From the NCBI RefSeq assembly GCF_003426775.1, contig NZ_QJUG01000012.1:1-62235 (forward strand): 62,235 nucleotides of DNA. Reading direction: 5' to 3'. Numbering within the stretch: position 1 is the stretch's first letter; every line of letters starts with the position of its first letter. Positions 45,138 through 53,951 of the stretch are shown in pieces. A model generated the notes under the pieces. The model saw nothing but the letters and a program-made list of their open reading frames with translations, was not told the origin of the DNA and made no database searches. The position numbers and the translations under genes were made by a program. The DNA comes from Allorhizocola rhizosphaerae. GTDB lineage: Bacteria; Actinomycetota; Actinomycetes; Mycobacteriales; Micromonosporaceae.

Positions 45138-46071
45138 TCAAGCACAGAATTGCGCCGTCGATTCCGGTACGCCGTCGCTGAGTGCCGCACCCGGGTAGAA
45201 CGGTAGAGGCCCAGGTCTGATGTCATCGGGATTGGGCTCGATTGGCGCGCGGTGAAAACGCTCAACGCCTCGCCAGCCGCCGACGATCCGGAACGGTTTC
45301 TCCGCGGATCCGACCATCGCGGTTAACGGTTCGCCGGCCTCTACATAAGTGATCTTGGCACCAAACTCGTAAAGACCTTCGCAGGCGTTGACCTCGATCA
45401 CAACATCGGCGGCGTCCGCGTTGGTGACGGTGAAAGAACTGCCAAACGGCGCTGTAGGAGCTCGGGGATTGCCCGGTCCAAACTCCGAAACGCCAAGATC
45501 TTCTAGCGTTCCGCGATCAAGTACCGATTGCAGCACTCGCATCTGTGAGGGGCCACCGCATCCAGGGGAGACCTCCAAACCCCCAGACTGGCTTGACATC
45601 CCGATTGGCGAACACCACTGGCTCGATACCCATGATGAGCAGTGGAGTGTTGTCCTTCGATGTCAACGTGATGAGCAGTCGACCGTGGTACCAAACCAGC
45701 GCGCCGAGCTGTTTGAGCGCCGTGGTCCGCACGTCTTCGTTGGCATCCAAACTGAGCTGAGACAATGGCCGGCTATCCGCAAGGCCAGCAACCTTGGTGG
45801 AGTGTTCACACAGCAGGCTCAGTTCAGGTGGCCATTGCCCGAGCGCGATGAGCCGGCCACCGGGTCGGATCTCTGGTGGCGACGGAACGGTCTTCGCCTC
45901 CTCGGTGGCGGGCCAAAGGAAGTCCACAACGCGGTTGCCCAGCGGCGTGACGATTGCGGTCAGCAGAAGCAACCCGATCGCCGCGGCCGCCGAGATCACT
46001 GCTGGATGCCGGAGCCACCAGGCCCGCATTCCCCGTCTACGTTGTTCTGTCCGCGGTTCCTTCCGCCCCAT
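45138..46071 (-). pseudogene. Membrane-anchored extracytoplasmic protein with a frameshift
   Basis: The upstream frame (46071 to 45517) begins MGRKEPRTEQRRRGMRAWWL, has one membrane helix (AVISAAAAIGLLLLTAIVTP) and continues to GIEPVVFANRDV. A second frame (45599 to 45138) continues with SSQSGGLEVSPGCGGPSQMR, then a beta-rich domain (GSSFTVTNADAADVVIEVNA). The two join naturally near 45595, so this looks like one protein of about 310 residues split by a single-base indel. Alternatives are a sequencing error, or two overlapping genes using ATG 45599. The domain may bind something outside the membrane; no family is recognised. Confidence 0.55.
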
Positions 46072-46220
46072 GACAGACCCCTGAGCTGGGAGTTTCCAAG
46101 CTCATCATCCCAGTTCATGAAGACGGCCGCAACGGGTCTGATCGCGATCTCAACGGACGATCAGAGTTGGCCTGCGGCGGTCGGGGGCGCGAACCCCACT
46201 GTCTGAAAGAGCACCCATGC

Positions 46221-47801
46221 CTATTCCATAACCACGAGTGCTGATACGCGCTCACCGGAGGTCTTTGGTACCAGATCTGGGCGGTGCTCGATCAGCGCCT
46301 TGAGACATCGAATGGACAGGGTAATCGCCCGTTGGCTGGCATCGTGTTGATCTGTGTGGCCGCCCTGCCCATGCACAATCAGGCTTCGCTGTTCGTAGAG
46401 CTGTGTAACCTCTTTCTTGATCGCTCTGCGCTCCTCCGGTGTTCGGCCCAACAGTCGGATGATCGCAGTCGTGACTTTGAATGTAGTCTCGATCTTGTCG
46501 CCGAAGAGCGCTTCCCATACGATGACGGCATCTATCAGGGCGTCAGCAAAATCAGTTCGCTCAGCGACCGCGCGTAGTAGGCGAGCCGGTGCCACACCAA
46601 TCCGCTTCAGATCAATTTCTCGGACCCGCTCAAGCCAGATCTGCCACTGGTCCATTTCGGTGCGGGTGAGCTCAATCGGCGTCCGCGGCGCGAAACCTTG
46701 CGGACTGCGCCAGCTGGCTAGCACTCCGCCCCCCACGAACGGATCGACCAATCCGGACCAGACTGGCAGGATCACTGGAGGGTTCTCGCGAGACCAACTA
46801 AGTAAACATGCTAGCCTCACTCGAGAGATAACGTGCTCGGCATCAATCTTCGGCTTGATTTGCCAAGCAGTGATCTGGTCACTGTCGTTGCGTTGGAAGA
46901 TGACCCGCGCGGGACAACGGACTTCCACGATCACGTCGCCGGCGTCAGAGATCGTGATGGTCCGATCGCTCCCATCGCCAAGTGTCGTAGTGGTCTGCTG
47001 TTCGAGAAGGCTTTGGAGCGCGCCCGGGTGGTCGCCCCATCTCGCAGCTCGAATCCGTATGGATTCCGCTTCGATGTTCTCGTCTTCCGGAAGCGTAAGG
47101 CCGGTCAAGGATGCAAGATAGACAACCTCGAAATCCCTTCCGGCACAGCCAAGTCTGACTTGATCTAGGACCGTCTCCAGGCGACGGTACAGCTCAGGTA
47201 GGGCTGGCACGCGGCTTTGTTCGAGACGTTCCTGTTCCCATGCAGCTAAGATCATGTTCCGTGCGAAGGTCGCTTCAAAGAAGCCGTCGGCTATGAAATC
47301 CAATTGCTCTACTTCGTTCGACGGTCGTGTGAAGATCAGTGTGGGGTCGGCTCTTGCGGCAAATAGGAAGGCCTTGAAGTCTGGAAGCCAATGCGCGATA
47401 TTGATCGGCATTCGGTACGGGGCAGGGGGCAGCAACAACCGTGGGTAAGCCGTTCGAGCAACCACTCGGAGGGCATCGAGCACATCGTCACCGGAGGGCT
47501 GGAGATGTTCGTCTGGTCCTGAGAGCAGCTCCTTGAACTGGCCGATGACGGTCCCGTTTTCTGTTGGGGAGCAGAATAGGTCGACCTGCATTGATGACGG
47601 CTGCCTAGAACCTGCAATGATCTCGCGTAGCTGCTGGCGCAGTGCCTCCACGATCTGGTTTTGCTGTTCAGTGAGCGCAGGATCAGTACCGCCCAGCAGC
47701 CACCGCAGCATCGGCTCGCCGAGATGGTGCTGGAGGTACGGCAGGGTGGCGTCTGGCTCTGGATGTATCAGCACGGAAACTACGGTAGCCACAGATGACA
47801 T
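46221..47801 (-). CDS. Apea-like HEPN domain protein
   Basis: A 526-residue protein. The C-terminal 130 residues fit an Apea-like HEPN domain: DFADALIDAVIVWEALFGDK, TTFKVTTAIIRLLG, then the motif RSLIVHGQG, an R-x4-H type pattern used by HEPN ribonucleases. The first 390 residues are a long domain with no recognised motif (IHPEPDATLPYLQHHLGEPM ... IFQRNDSDQITAWQIKP). HEPN proteins often act in stress or phage defence, but many Apea-like members are uncharacterised. No methylase or MNT partner lies next to it. ATG 47801 lacks a clear ribosome site. Confidence 0.7.
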   Translation of the reverse strand: MSSVATVVSVLIHPEPDATLPYLQHHLGEPMLRWLLGGTDPALTEQQNQIVEALRQQLREIIAGSRQPSSMQVDLFCSPTENGTVIGQFKELLSGPDEHLQPSGDDVLDALRVVARTAYPRLLLPPAPYRMPINIAHWLPDFKAFLFAARADPTLIFTRPSNEVEQLDFIADGFFEATFARNMILAAWEQERLEQSRVPALPELYRRLETVLDQVRLGCAGRDFEVVYLASLTGLTLPEDENIEAESIRIRAARWGDHPGALQSLLEQQTTTTLGDGSDRTITISDAGDVIVEVRCPARVIFQRNDSDQITAWQIKPKIDAEHVISRVRLACLLSWSRENPPVILPVWSGLVDPFVGGGVLASWRSPQGFAPRTPIELTRTEMDQWQIWLERVREIDLKRIGVAPARLLRAVAERTDFADALIDAVIVWEALFGDKIETTFKVTTAIIRLLGRTPEERRAIKKEVTQLYEQRSLIVHGQGGHTDQHDASQRAITLSIRCLKALIEHRPDLVPKTSGERVSALVVME

Positions 47802-47847
47802 CGAAGGGCAGCGGAATTCTGCGAGCGACGAAACCCATGACGCCGTT

Positions 47848-48612
47848 TCACCGATCCGGGAGACACGCTCTAGTTCTTTTGGTCCTCCGACGCCAGTTGA
47901 ACCAACGCTTGTTGTTGCTCGACTGACGGCCAGGTTCGTCTCGGCCGTCGTTGTCTTCTACGAAGATGTCAGCGAGCGTGAGCTTATTTCGATCCATGTA
48001 GCGGTTGAGGCCAGCGGTTAGCGCTAGCGGGGCGGCGTTGGAACTCCTGGTTGGTCCACCAGCCCTATGCTCGCTCTGGGCGATTTCTCGCGCGCACCAC
48101 GCCCAACCTTGCTCAGTCAGTTCATGCACGAAGAAGGGACCTTGCTTTCGTGATGCCACCAGCCCGAGTTCGTTCAAGGCCATGCGGTCGTTTCCTGAGA
48201 ATTCTATTCCATAGCTCTCCCGCAATTCACGGTTGCCGACACTAGCCTTGCCGACAGTCATGAGCGTCAGCAGCGCGGCTGTCTGTCGCAACCCCAAAGA
48301 CCTATGCGGCGCATCGGGGATGAAGGCTATCGGAGCCTCGCCAGGCTGCGAGCGAATGATGAGGCGCCATGCTGCGCGAGGAAGCGAATCAAGGAAGAAA
48401 AGCAAGCCAGACATCAACTTAAGAAACTTCCCCGGGCGCTCCTCAAGAATTGCACACCACTCCTCAGAACGTGTACGTGCGCGTTCGCAGCGGCCATAGC
48501 GCAACGTCGCGGCACATCGGGCAAGTCGCTGGCCAATCCAAGGGCTGATATCGGAGACCTCATTGATGAGGACACCGGCGGCAAGTGCGGCAAGTGCTGC
48601 GCCCCAATTCAC
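47848..48612 (-). CDS. Hypothetical protein with N-terminal membrane segment, PadR partner
   Basis: A 254-residue protein with a weak N-terminal membrane helix (MNWGAALAALAAGVLINEVS) and a basic region (CAATLRYGRCERARTRSEEW). A winged-helix-like part follows (RQTAALLTLMTVGKASVGNR, then ELGLVASRKQGPFFVHELTEQGWAW) and a variable basic C-terminus. The helix-turn-helix-like middle looks like a DNA-binding fold on a membrane anchor. It is ATGA-coupled to the PadR gene. The pairing suggests a two-protein regulatory unit; that is inference. Confidence 0.65.
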   Translation of the reverse strand: MNWGAALAALAAGVLINEVSDISPWIGQRLARCAATLRYGRCERARTRSEEWCAILEERPGKFLKLMSGLLFFLDSLPRAAWRLIIRSQPGEAPIAFIPDAPHRSLGLRQTAALLTLMTVGKASVGNRELRESYGIEFSGNDRMALNELGLVASRKQGPFFVHELTEQGWAWCAREIAQSEHRAGGPTRSSNAAPLALTAGLNRYMDRNKLTLADIFVEDNDGRDEPGRQSSNNKRWFNWRRRTKRTRACLPDR

Positions 48613-48965
48613 CGCGCACCCCCAGGCAGCTCACCAAGGCCGGGCCACCCCGTGGGAGTCCCCCGTAGCTGGACTTGACGCACGGGACGGCGACTTGCGA
48701 GAAGTGAACCTGCCTCGACGACTGCATTAGGGGTCAGCCGGTAGACGCGTCGGCGCGGCTTACCCTCGACAGGACTGTCCTCCCAGCGTCCTGTGACCCA
48801 GCGCATGTCCTCCAGCCGGTCAAGTACGCCATACACCGTCGGACCTGTTCGACCGACGGCCTTCATCACGGCCCAACCGTGAACCTCAACGCCCTCTGAG
48901 TGCGATTGGATCAACACTTCCAGGACGTCCAGCATCGGGTCCGTCACCCGCTGTGGAAACTTCAC
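48609..48965 (-). CDS. PadR-family transcriptional regulator
   Basis: A 118-residue winged-helix protein with the PadR pattern: MLDVLEVLIQSHSEGVEVHG, then GRTGPTVYGVLDRLEDMRWV and the wing GKPRRRVYRLTPNA. PadR proteins are usually autorepressors. GTG 48965 has TAAGAT just upstream as a possible -10, so the message may be leaderless. It leads the two-gene operon with the membrane-associated partner. Confidence 0.85.
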   Translation of the reverse strand: MKFPQRVTDPMLDVLEVLIQSHSEGVEVHGWAVMKAVGRTGPTVYGVLDRLEDMRWVTGRWEDSPVEGKPRRRVYRLTPNAVVEAGSLLASRRPVRQVQLRGTPTGWPGLGELPGGAR

Positions 48966-49402
48966 GGGCTTATCTTACCTATGAAGAACAACCCCTCGAC
49001 GTCGGCATAGACCCATCGCAACATCCAGCGGATTCCGGCCAGCTCATGCCCTGCCATCGTCGCCAGTGCGCTGTCCTCGGCTGCTCCTCGCACCCAGCCA
49101 CGACGGTCGATGCCACCAGCACCACCACGCCATCGAGCGACAGCGCGGCACCGCCCGCCAACGCGGCTAGGGCCGAGCACACGAACGCTTCCGCCAAGCC
49201 GTCCTCGAACGAGACCCAGTCTGCGTCCTCTGCTAGCTGCGACCATCCACCACCGCCGACCACTACCCGCACAGCAGAAAAGAGCTCGTCATGCTGGGCC
49301 TTGATCCCAAACGACCAGATACGTGGCCGAGGTCTATGCAAACCCTGTCACGATCGGCACACGGCGAAGGTGCAACCAGGCGGGATGGAATAGATTGCGT
49401 AC
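48966..49402. other. 437-bp region with only weak frames
   Basis: Overlapping frames exist on both strands (for example 49341-48979 minus, with a hydrophobic, Ala/Val-rich middle). None has a ribosome site or family likeness, and their composition looks like shadow reading. The minus frame could be a degraded membrane protein. Confidence 0.4.
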
Positions 49403-50083
49403 CTAGGTAACGTCATCAACATCGGGCCTTATCTCGGCCTTCAAGATCGGCGTCTTTGCGACGGCCTCGACCGAGTGTTGCAGCCACTGCGGTATGGCGG
49501 TCTTCGAAATGGGGTGTGACTTATCGCCTATCTCAGAGGCGGCGTGCTTCCTAACCACATCAGCTAGTTCTTCGGAAGAGCCAGCTTGGCGTGCGAGCGC
49601 AGTCCGACGCTCCTGCAAGTCCATTCGATGACGCTGCCAATCAATAATCATGCGCATTAGGCGCTGCAATATCAGGAGAGATCCACCGAGGAAGGTGAGG
49701 ACCTTTACCCCGTCGCCACTGGCAAGTGCCACGATGGTTTCGAGTGGGCTTCCAAACGTTAGACGCCGAACTCTCAATAGCTCCAGGCCCGACTCGTCCT
49801 CTACCGAACCGAGAGCTTCAAACAAGGCTTCCACCTTGGGATACGAGAACCGCTCTCGATCGGCGACTGCGGCCACATTCGCCGAGTACAGCCCGAGCCA
49901 CGACACGGCATTCAAAGTCAGAGACACCTCGTAAAGCGAAGGCTTCTCGCCACAGTGGAATGCCAAGTCTAGGACTGGGCTTGCGGTTCCAAGCTTCGAG
50001 TACACCGTCGTCACGTTGCGTAATCTAATCAGCTCGCGCGGACGAGGCGTTGTGCCACGCCCAGGGAGGGGCCCGTAGATCAT
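49403..50083 (-). CDS. Hypothetical protein, possibly membrane-associated
   Basis: A 226-residue protein. The middle has a moderately hydrophobic segment (GVKVLTFLGGSLLILQRLMR) followed by a charged helix (IIDWQRHRMDLQERRTALAR), a pattern seen in small effector or adaptor proteins. The N-terminal half is beta-rich (PKVEALFEALGSVEDESGLE). No family is recognised. It lies downstream of the duplicated membrane protein gene, 88 bases away, on the same strand. Confidence 0.6.
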   Translation of the reverse strand: MIYGPLPGRGTTPRPRELIRLRNVTTVYSKLGTASPVLDLAFHCGEKPSLYEVSLTLNAVSWLGLYSANVAAVADRERFSYPKVEALFEALGSVEDESGLELLRVRRLTFGSPLETIVALASGDGVKVLTFLGGSLLILQRLMRMIIDWQRHRMDLQERRTALARQAGSSEELADVVRKHAASEIGDKSHPISKTAIPQWLQHSVEAVAKTPILKAEIRPDVDDVT

Positions 50084-50171
50084 CTTGCCTCGGAGACCGG
50101 GGGCTGAGGCCGCCGAGCCGCCGCCAAGTTTGGTGTCGCCGTAATACGCCTGTGTCCACGAAGGTCACCTA

Positions 50172-51392
50172 TCAGCCACGCATCTGCCACCACGTGAGTA
50201 CGAGGCTCACGAGTGCGCCGATCACGGCTCCGATCCACATCTGAAGCCAAGACCTTCGTATGTCGATGCGGCCGGCACGGTCGGTTCGATGGATCTTTGC
50301 GCCGCCCCTATTCCTCACACCAAAGTAGAGCGACACGCTATAAACCGGCAGAAGAAGCGCAACGGCCATTACGCCGACACGTTCGATTATCGAAACGTCC
50401 GACCAGAAGATTGTAGGGGCGAAGGCAAGCACTCCCAACGAAAAGGCCACGAAAACTAGTACATACTGATGACCGACCGGGAACCTCGTGCCACGGCGAC
50501 CGACCAGGCGGGCAACATCATCTGCAAGTGAAATTGCCTTGTCAGACCTTTCCATCGCATATACAAAGGCCTGTCGCCGACGAATCTCAACAAAGACACG
50601 TGGCTTCCGCGATCCTATGATCAGACCTCCTAGCTCTTTCGATGTAGCGTTGCGAAGATCGTTGATGGAGTCGAGTTCCGCGTCATCAGCGCGGAGGAAT
50701 ACAGGTTTCCCGCGCTCGGAAAGTGAGCGAACGATGTCATCTAGATCGTCCAGGTAGAGACGCACGAACCCAAGGCGGAAAGCGGTAACGTGCTCCGGCA
50801 GCCAGCCAGCGTCACGCAGCGGCACCTTCTCAACGTCGCTCGGACCAGTTCCCAACCTCAACTTGACGGCCCCCGAGGAGAGCACGGCACGACCGAGGCC
50901 CAACACGCCGATGAGTGCGAATAGAACCATGCCTGCAGTTGCGACGATGCCCGTGATTGATCTAGTGAAAACTGAAGTCACAAAGACGATGAGCGTACCA
51001 ACGAGAATAGCGAGTAGACCGTAATAGATGCTCGCCACAGTTGCCACAGGATGCTTTTGGCGGCAACCCTCCAAGTTCGCTCGAATCTCCTCAGCAAGTT
51101 CGACGCCCTTGGATGAACCATCGGCAACCTCGACCCGTGCACCCCCGGCGCTGAGCCAGATCGTCGTCCCGGGCGAGTCTGTCTTTATGCACAAAGCCTT
51201 TCGGTCGGCACTTGTGGCACTGTAGAGATCGGAAACCTTACTAATCTTCTTTTCCCCAGCCGTAACGTTCACGCCTTCTGCTCGCGAGGCCAACAAGTCC
51301 ATCAATGAGGTCAGTTCCGAGTACCCCAGGACGAGGAAGCCCAAGCTGACTTCGACTGGCTTTGGACCGGGCGGCTTACGACGAATTGCCAC
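50172..51392 (-). CDS. Internally duplicated membrane protein of unknown function
   Basis: A 406-residue protein. GTG 51392 has GGAG seven bases ahead; the longer frame to 51653 lacks support. It contains two related units, each a soluble alpha/beta domain followed by two membrane helices. Unit one spans SLMDLLASRAEGVNVTAGEK to ARVEVADGSSKGVELAEEIR, then IYYGLLAILVGTLIVFVTSV; unit two has DIVRSLSERGKPVFLRADDA to AFVYAMERSDKAISLADDVA, then YVLVFVAFSLGVLAFAPTIF. The end is a C-terminal helix close to the membrane. No family is recognised. It may work with the downstream gene at 49403-50083. Confidence 0.7.
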   Translation of the reverse strand: MAIRRKPPGPKPVEVSLGFLVLGYSELTSLMDLLASRAEGVNVTAGEKKISKVSDLYSATSADRKALCIKTDSPGTTIWLSAGGARVEVADGSSKGVELAEEIRANLEGCRQKHPVATVASIYYGLLAILVGTLIVFVTSVFTRSITGIVATAGMVLFALIGVLGLGRAVLSSGAVKLRLGTGPSDVEKVPLRDAGWLPEHVTAFRLGFVRLYLDDLDDIVRSLSERGKPVFLRADDAELDSINDLRNATSKELGGLIIGSRKPRVFVEIRRRQAFVYAMERSDKAISLADDVARLVGRRGTRFPVGHQYVLVFVAFSLGVLAFAPTIFWSDVSIIERVGVMAVALLLPVYSVSLYFGVRNRGGAKIHRTDRAGRIDIRRSWLQMWIGAVIGALVSLVLTWWQMRG

Positions 51393-51781
51393 GTACGCGC
51401 TCCTTTGAGAACTTCGCGGGTCAACTGTGCGAGCTGAGCCAAACCACGATAGGACTTGGTAGCAAGTTGAATTGGAATACGCAAGCGAAGGTGCGCTCTT
51501 GCGCGAAGTGCGGCAAACCCGCTGGCCAACAACGGTTCCCATGTGTTGACGATCCTGACCGACAAGCTGTGGTGCGTGGGCAGCTCGCCGCTGGCATTCG
51601 ACTCTCCGCGCCACTTCGTACGGTGCAAGGCGGAGAAGGTCGAACCCGGTCATGTGCTTGCTGGCCTACCGTGAGGGGTCGGGGCGATGGCGAGGCATCG
51701 TCATCTTCGCCGTCCACATAAACGTGACGGTCCAGTACATCCGGAGAACGACACGAGACTTGCCCACCGCTTTGAAAGGGC

Positions 51782-52843
51782 TCACGATGGGTCGATTTGG
51801 CGCTGTCTGTCCAGACCTTCCAATATCTCCCGTGCTACAGCCATCACCTTCTGGGCGGTGGACCGCACCAATGCCAGATCGCCTCGTGCCCAGCCGATGA
51901 CATAATCCGTGGTGTATGCGGTGGCATCCAAGTCCTTGGCCGCGGCCACAACGTAAGCGACGGACTGCGCCTCAACTTCGGCGGTGCCGCGATGGGCCAC
52001 ATAGTCATAGCCTTCCTCGGCATGCCCGCAGGCAATGTGGGCCAGCTCGTGCATCAAGACCATCGTGGTGTGAGCTTGGTCGACATCGACGCGCACGGCT
52101 ACGGTGCGGCTGCTGGGCGAGGTGTAGCCGTCCAGACCATGGTTAGTACGGACAAGGTTATAACCGTGTGCGGTCACCAGCCGGGCCAACCCGTCCCACA
52201 CCTCTTGGTCAGCTTCGCCGGCCAGCCGTTCAGGTAAACCAGGCACTGGTTCACCCTCCGTCTGCGAGATGTCGAAGACGTAGCTGATCTTAAAGCCCTG
52301 GACTGCCTTGCGAGCGTCGGCTGTGGCGTCTTCCGGCTCGACCTCACTGTCATGATTGGATGTGTCGGTGCCCTTCTCGTGCGCGGGCTTCATAGTTTTG
52401 ACCACCGGTGCCAGGATGGCGATGCCGCGCTCACCCTTGCGTACCTGCCGGCCGAGCTGCTGCCACGTGCGATACCCGGCCACCCTGGTGGCGTCGGGGC
52501 GCTGCTGGGCAATGAGCACCTGGTTGCCGAACGAGTAGTCGTGAAACCGTGCTGCAACTTCCAGCATCCGCCGCCACGCACCAGCGTCAACCAAGGCTTC
52601 GATGGAATCCGTGATCTGTTTCTGAAGCGCCGCTACCTGTTCTGCTCGGTTCGGCTTCCGCCGTCGGCTATCGGTGTCGACTTGTTCGCTCAAGGCTACT
52701 GCGCCGACGGTTATGGGACCGAGGGCTGGTGCCAAGGACTCGTGGTCGAGCCCGCCGGGTTGTTCGGCGGTGAGCACCTGGCGTTGACCTGGCTCCATTG
52801 GCGTACTCACCGTTCCTTCCTGTTGCGCGTTTATGACCTCCAT
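51782..52843 (-). CDS. ArdC-like antirestriction protein with zinc peptidase domain
   Basis: A 353-residue protein. ATG 52843 has GGAA before it. The N-terminal part contains the ArdC single-strand-DNA-binding-like block: FHDYSFGNQVLIAQQRP, then GYRTWQQLGRQVRKGERGIA. The C-terminal part is an M78/ImmA-like peptidase with MVLMHELAHIACGHAEEGYD, where HELAH is the zinc motif, and the later AEVEAQSVAYVVAAA helix. ArdC proteins protect incoming DNA from restriction in recipients. With the ArdA-like gene at 53952-55013 this forms an antirestriction cluster, all on the minus strand. Confidence 0.85.
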   Translation of the reverse strand: MEVINAQQEGTVSTPMEPGQRQVLTAEQPGGLDHESLAPALGPITVGAVALSEQVDTDSRRRKPNRAEQVAALQKQITDSIEALVDAGAWRRMLEVAARFHDYSFGNQVLIAQQRPDATRVAGYRTWQQLGRQVRKGERGIAILAPVVKTMKPAHEKGTDTSNHDSEVEPEDATADARKAVQGFKISYVFDISQTEGEPVPGLPERLAGEADQEVWDGLARLVTAHGYNLVRTNHGLDGYTSPSSRTVAVRVDVDQAHTTMVLMHELAHIACGHAEEGYDYVAHRGTAEVEAQSVAYVVAAAKDLDATAYTTDYVIGWARGDLALVRSTAQKVMAVAREILEGLDRQRQIDPS

Positions 52844-52948
52844 GGTTCCAATTCCTTGCTTACGTTGATGATGTAGTTCCCAGCCACCGCGCCGCACGGA
52901 GTCGGCTTGATCCGAGCAGCGCAGCTCTGCACTACTGCGGCCACCCGG

Positions 52949-53860
52949 TCATTCCTCTGGCCCACGATCGACAAATGGCGAACGGAAGCTCGAGCGCTGC
53001 GGCTGCCGGATTACGGCTCGGGAGAGGTTGGCATATCTTGGCTTTCTGGACTTGACGGTGCGCGCGGCGGTGTAACCCACCGCGAAGGCGGCGTCGATGA
53101 GCTCTTGGACGGTTTCGGATGGCACGTGCGGCAGCCGGGACCGGTCGAGTTGGTGTTGTGAACCCACGCCCGGTGATGGCGCAGCAGCTTCTCGCCGGCC
53201 GTGGTTCGGCTCAGGAGGCGGCCGATCTGGTGCGGCTGTTTGCCAGGCGCCGATAGGTCCGCGGTTGACGCGTTCGACGCAGTAGCGGCCGAGGGCGTGC
53301 ACCCACTCCGTGAACACCGGCCGAAACCGCAAGACGTTGTTCAGCTCGTCGACGATGCGGTTATCCAAGAGGCTGCCGTTGATTGCAAAGCGATACAGCG
53401 CGCTGCGCGGGCCGGTGTGCAGATGGGCGGCAACGAGCCTGGCGGCCGCGGGCGGTATGACTCGGTTGTGCCTGGCGGCGGCGTCGACCTTTTGTTGAAT
53501 GTAGTGCCGGTCGGTCGGCCCGGGAACGCGGACGGCGAAACGTTGGTCGGCTGAGTACCGTCCGCTCGGCGTGCATGGGCCGTAGTCGTCGGACCAGCCG
53601 AGGAGTACAAACGCTCCGATAGATCTCGCGGCGGCCAGACGCAGCTGGCCGAGGTTCGGCTCAATGACGACGTCGCCAATGGACAGTCGTCCAGCCGCTT
53701 GGGACACGTAGACGTAAGTTGGGCGGAGCTGGCCGCCGGTCTGCTCGGCGAAGGTATCCGGTTCACGGGCGCAGTCTTTGGCGATGACCGCGGCGATCGG
53801 CTGGTAGTTCCAGCCAAGGTAATGGTTGTTGCCTCCCTTCGGTTGTTGCATGTCGTGCAT
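52949..53860 (-). CDS. Unknown protein between ArdC-like and ArdA-like genes
   Basis: A 303-residue protein from ATG 53860 (GGAGAA upstream), or ATG 53851. The frame is well packed: YLGWNYQPIAAVIAKDCARE, IGDVVIEPNLGQLRLAAARS, then VRVPGPTDRHYIQQKVDAAA and RFRPVFTEWVHALGRYCVER. Strands and helices alternate without a known motif. The C-terminus is basic and rich in Arg and Ser. Its place between two antirestriction genes suggests a helper for entry into a new host; that is inference from position only. Confidence 0.65.
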   Translation of the reverse strand: MHDMQQPKGGNNHYLGWNYQPIAAVIAKDCAREPDTFAEQTGGQLRPTYVYVSQAAGRLSIGDVVIEPNLGQLRLAAARSIGAFVLLGWSDDYGPCTPSGRYSADQRFAVRVPGPTDRHYIQQKVDAAARHNRVIPPAAARLVAAHLHTGPRSALYRFAINGSLLDNRIVDELNNVLRFRPVFTEWVHALGRYCVERVNRGPIGAWQTAAPDRPPPEPNHGRREAAAPSPGVGSQHQLDRSRLPHVPSETVQELIDAAFAVGYTAARTVKSRKPRYANLSRAVIRQPQRSSFRSPFVDRGPEE

Positions 53861-53951
53861 ATGAAGTTGTTCTCCGCTTAGGTTTGTCTGCCTCGCCGCC
53901 AACGCTCCGTTCGTCGGCGAGATGCCCTTACGACGGAGGAACCACAGCAGC

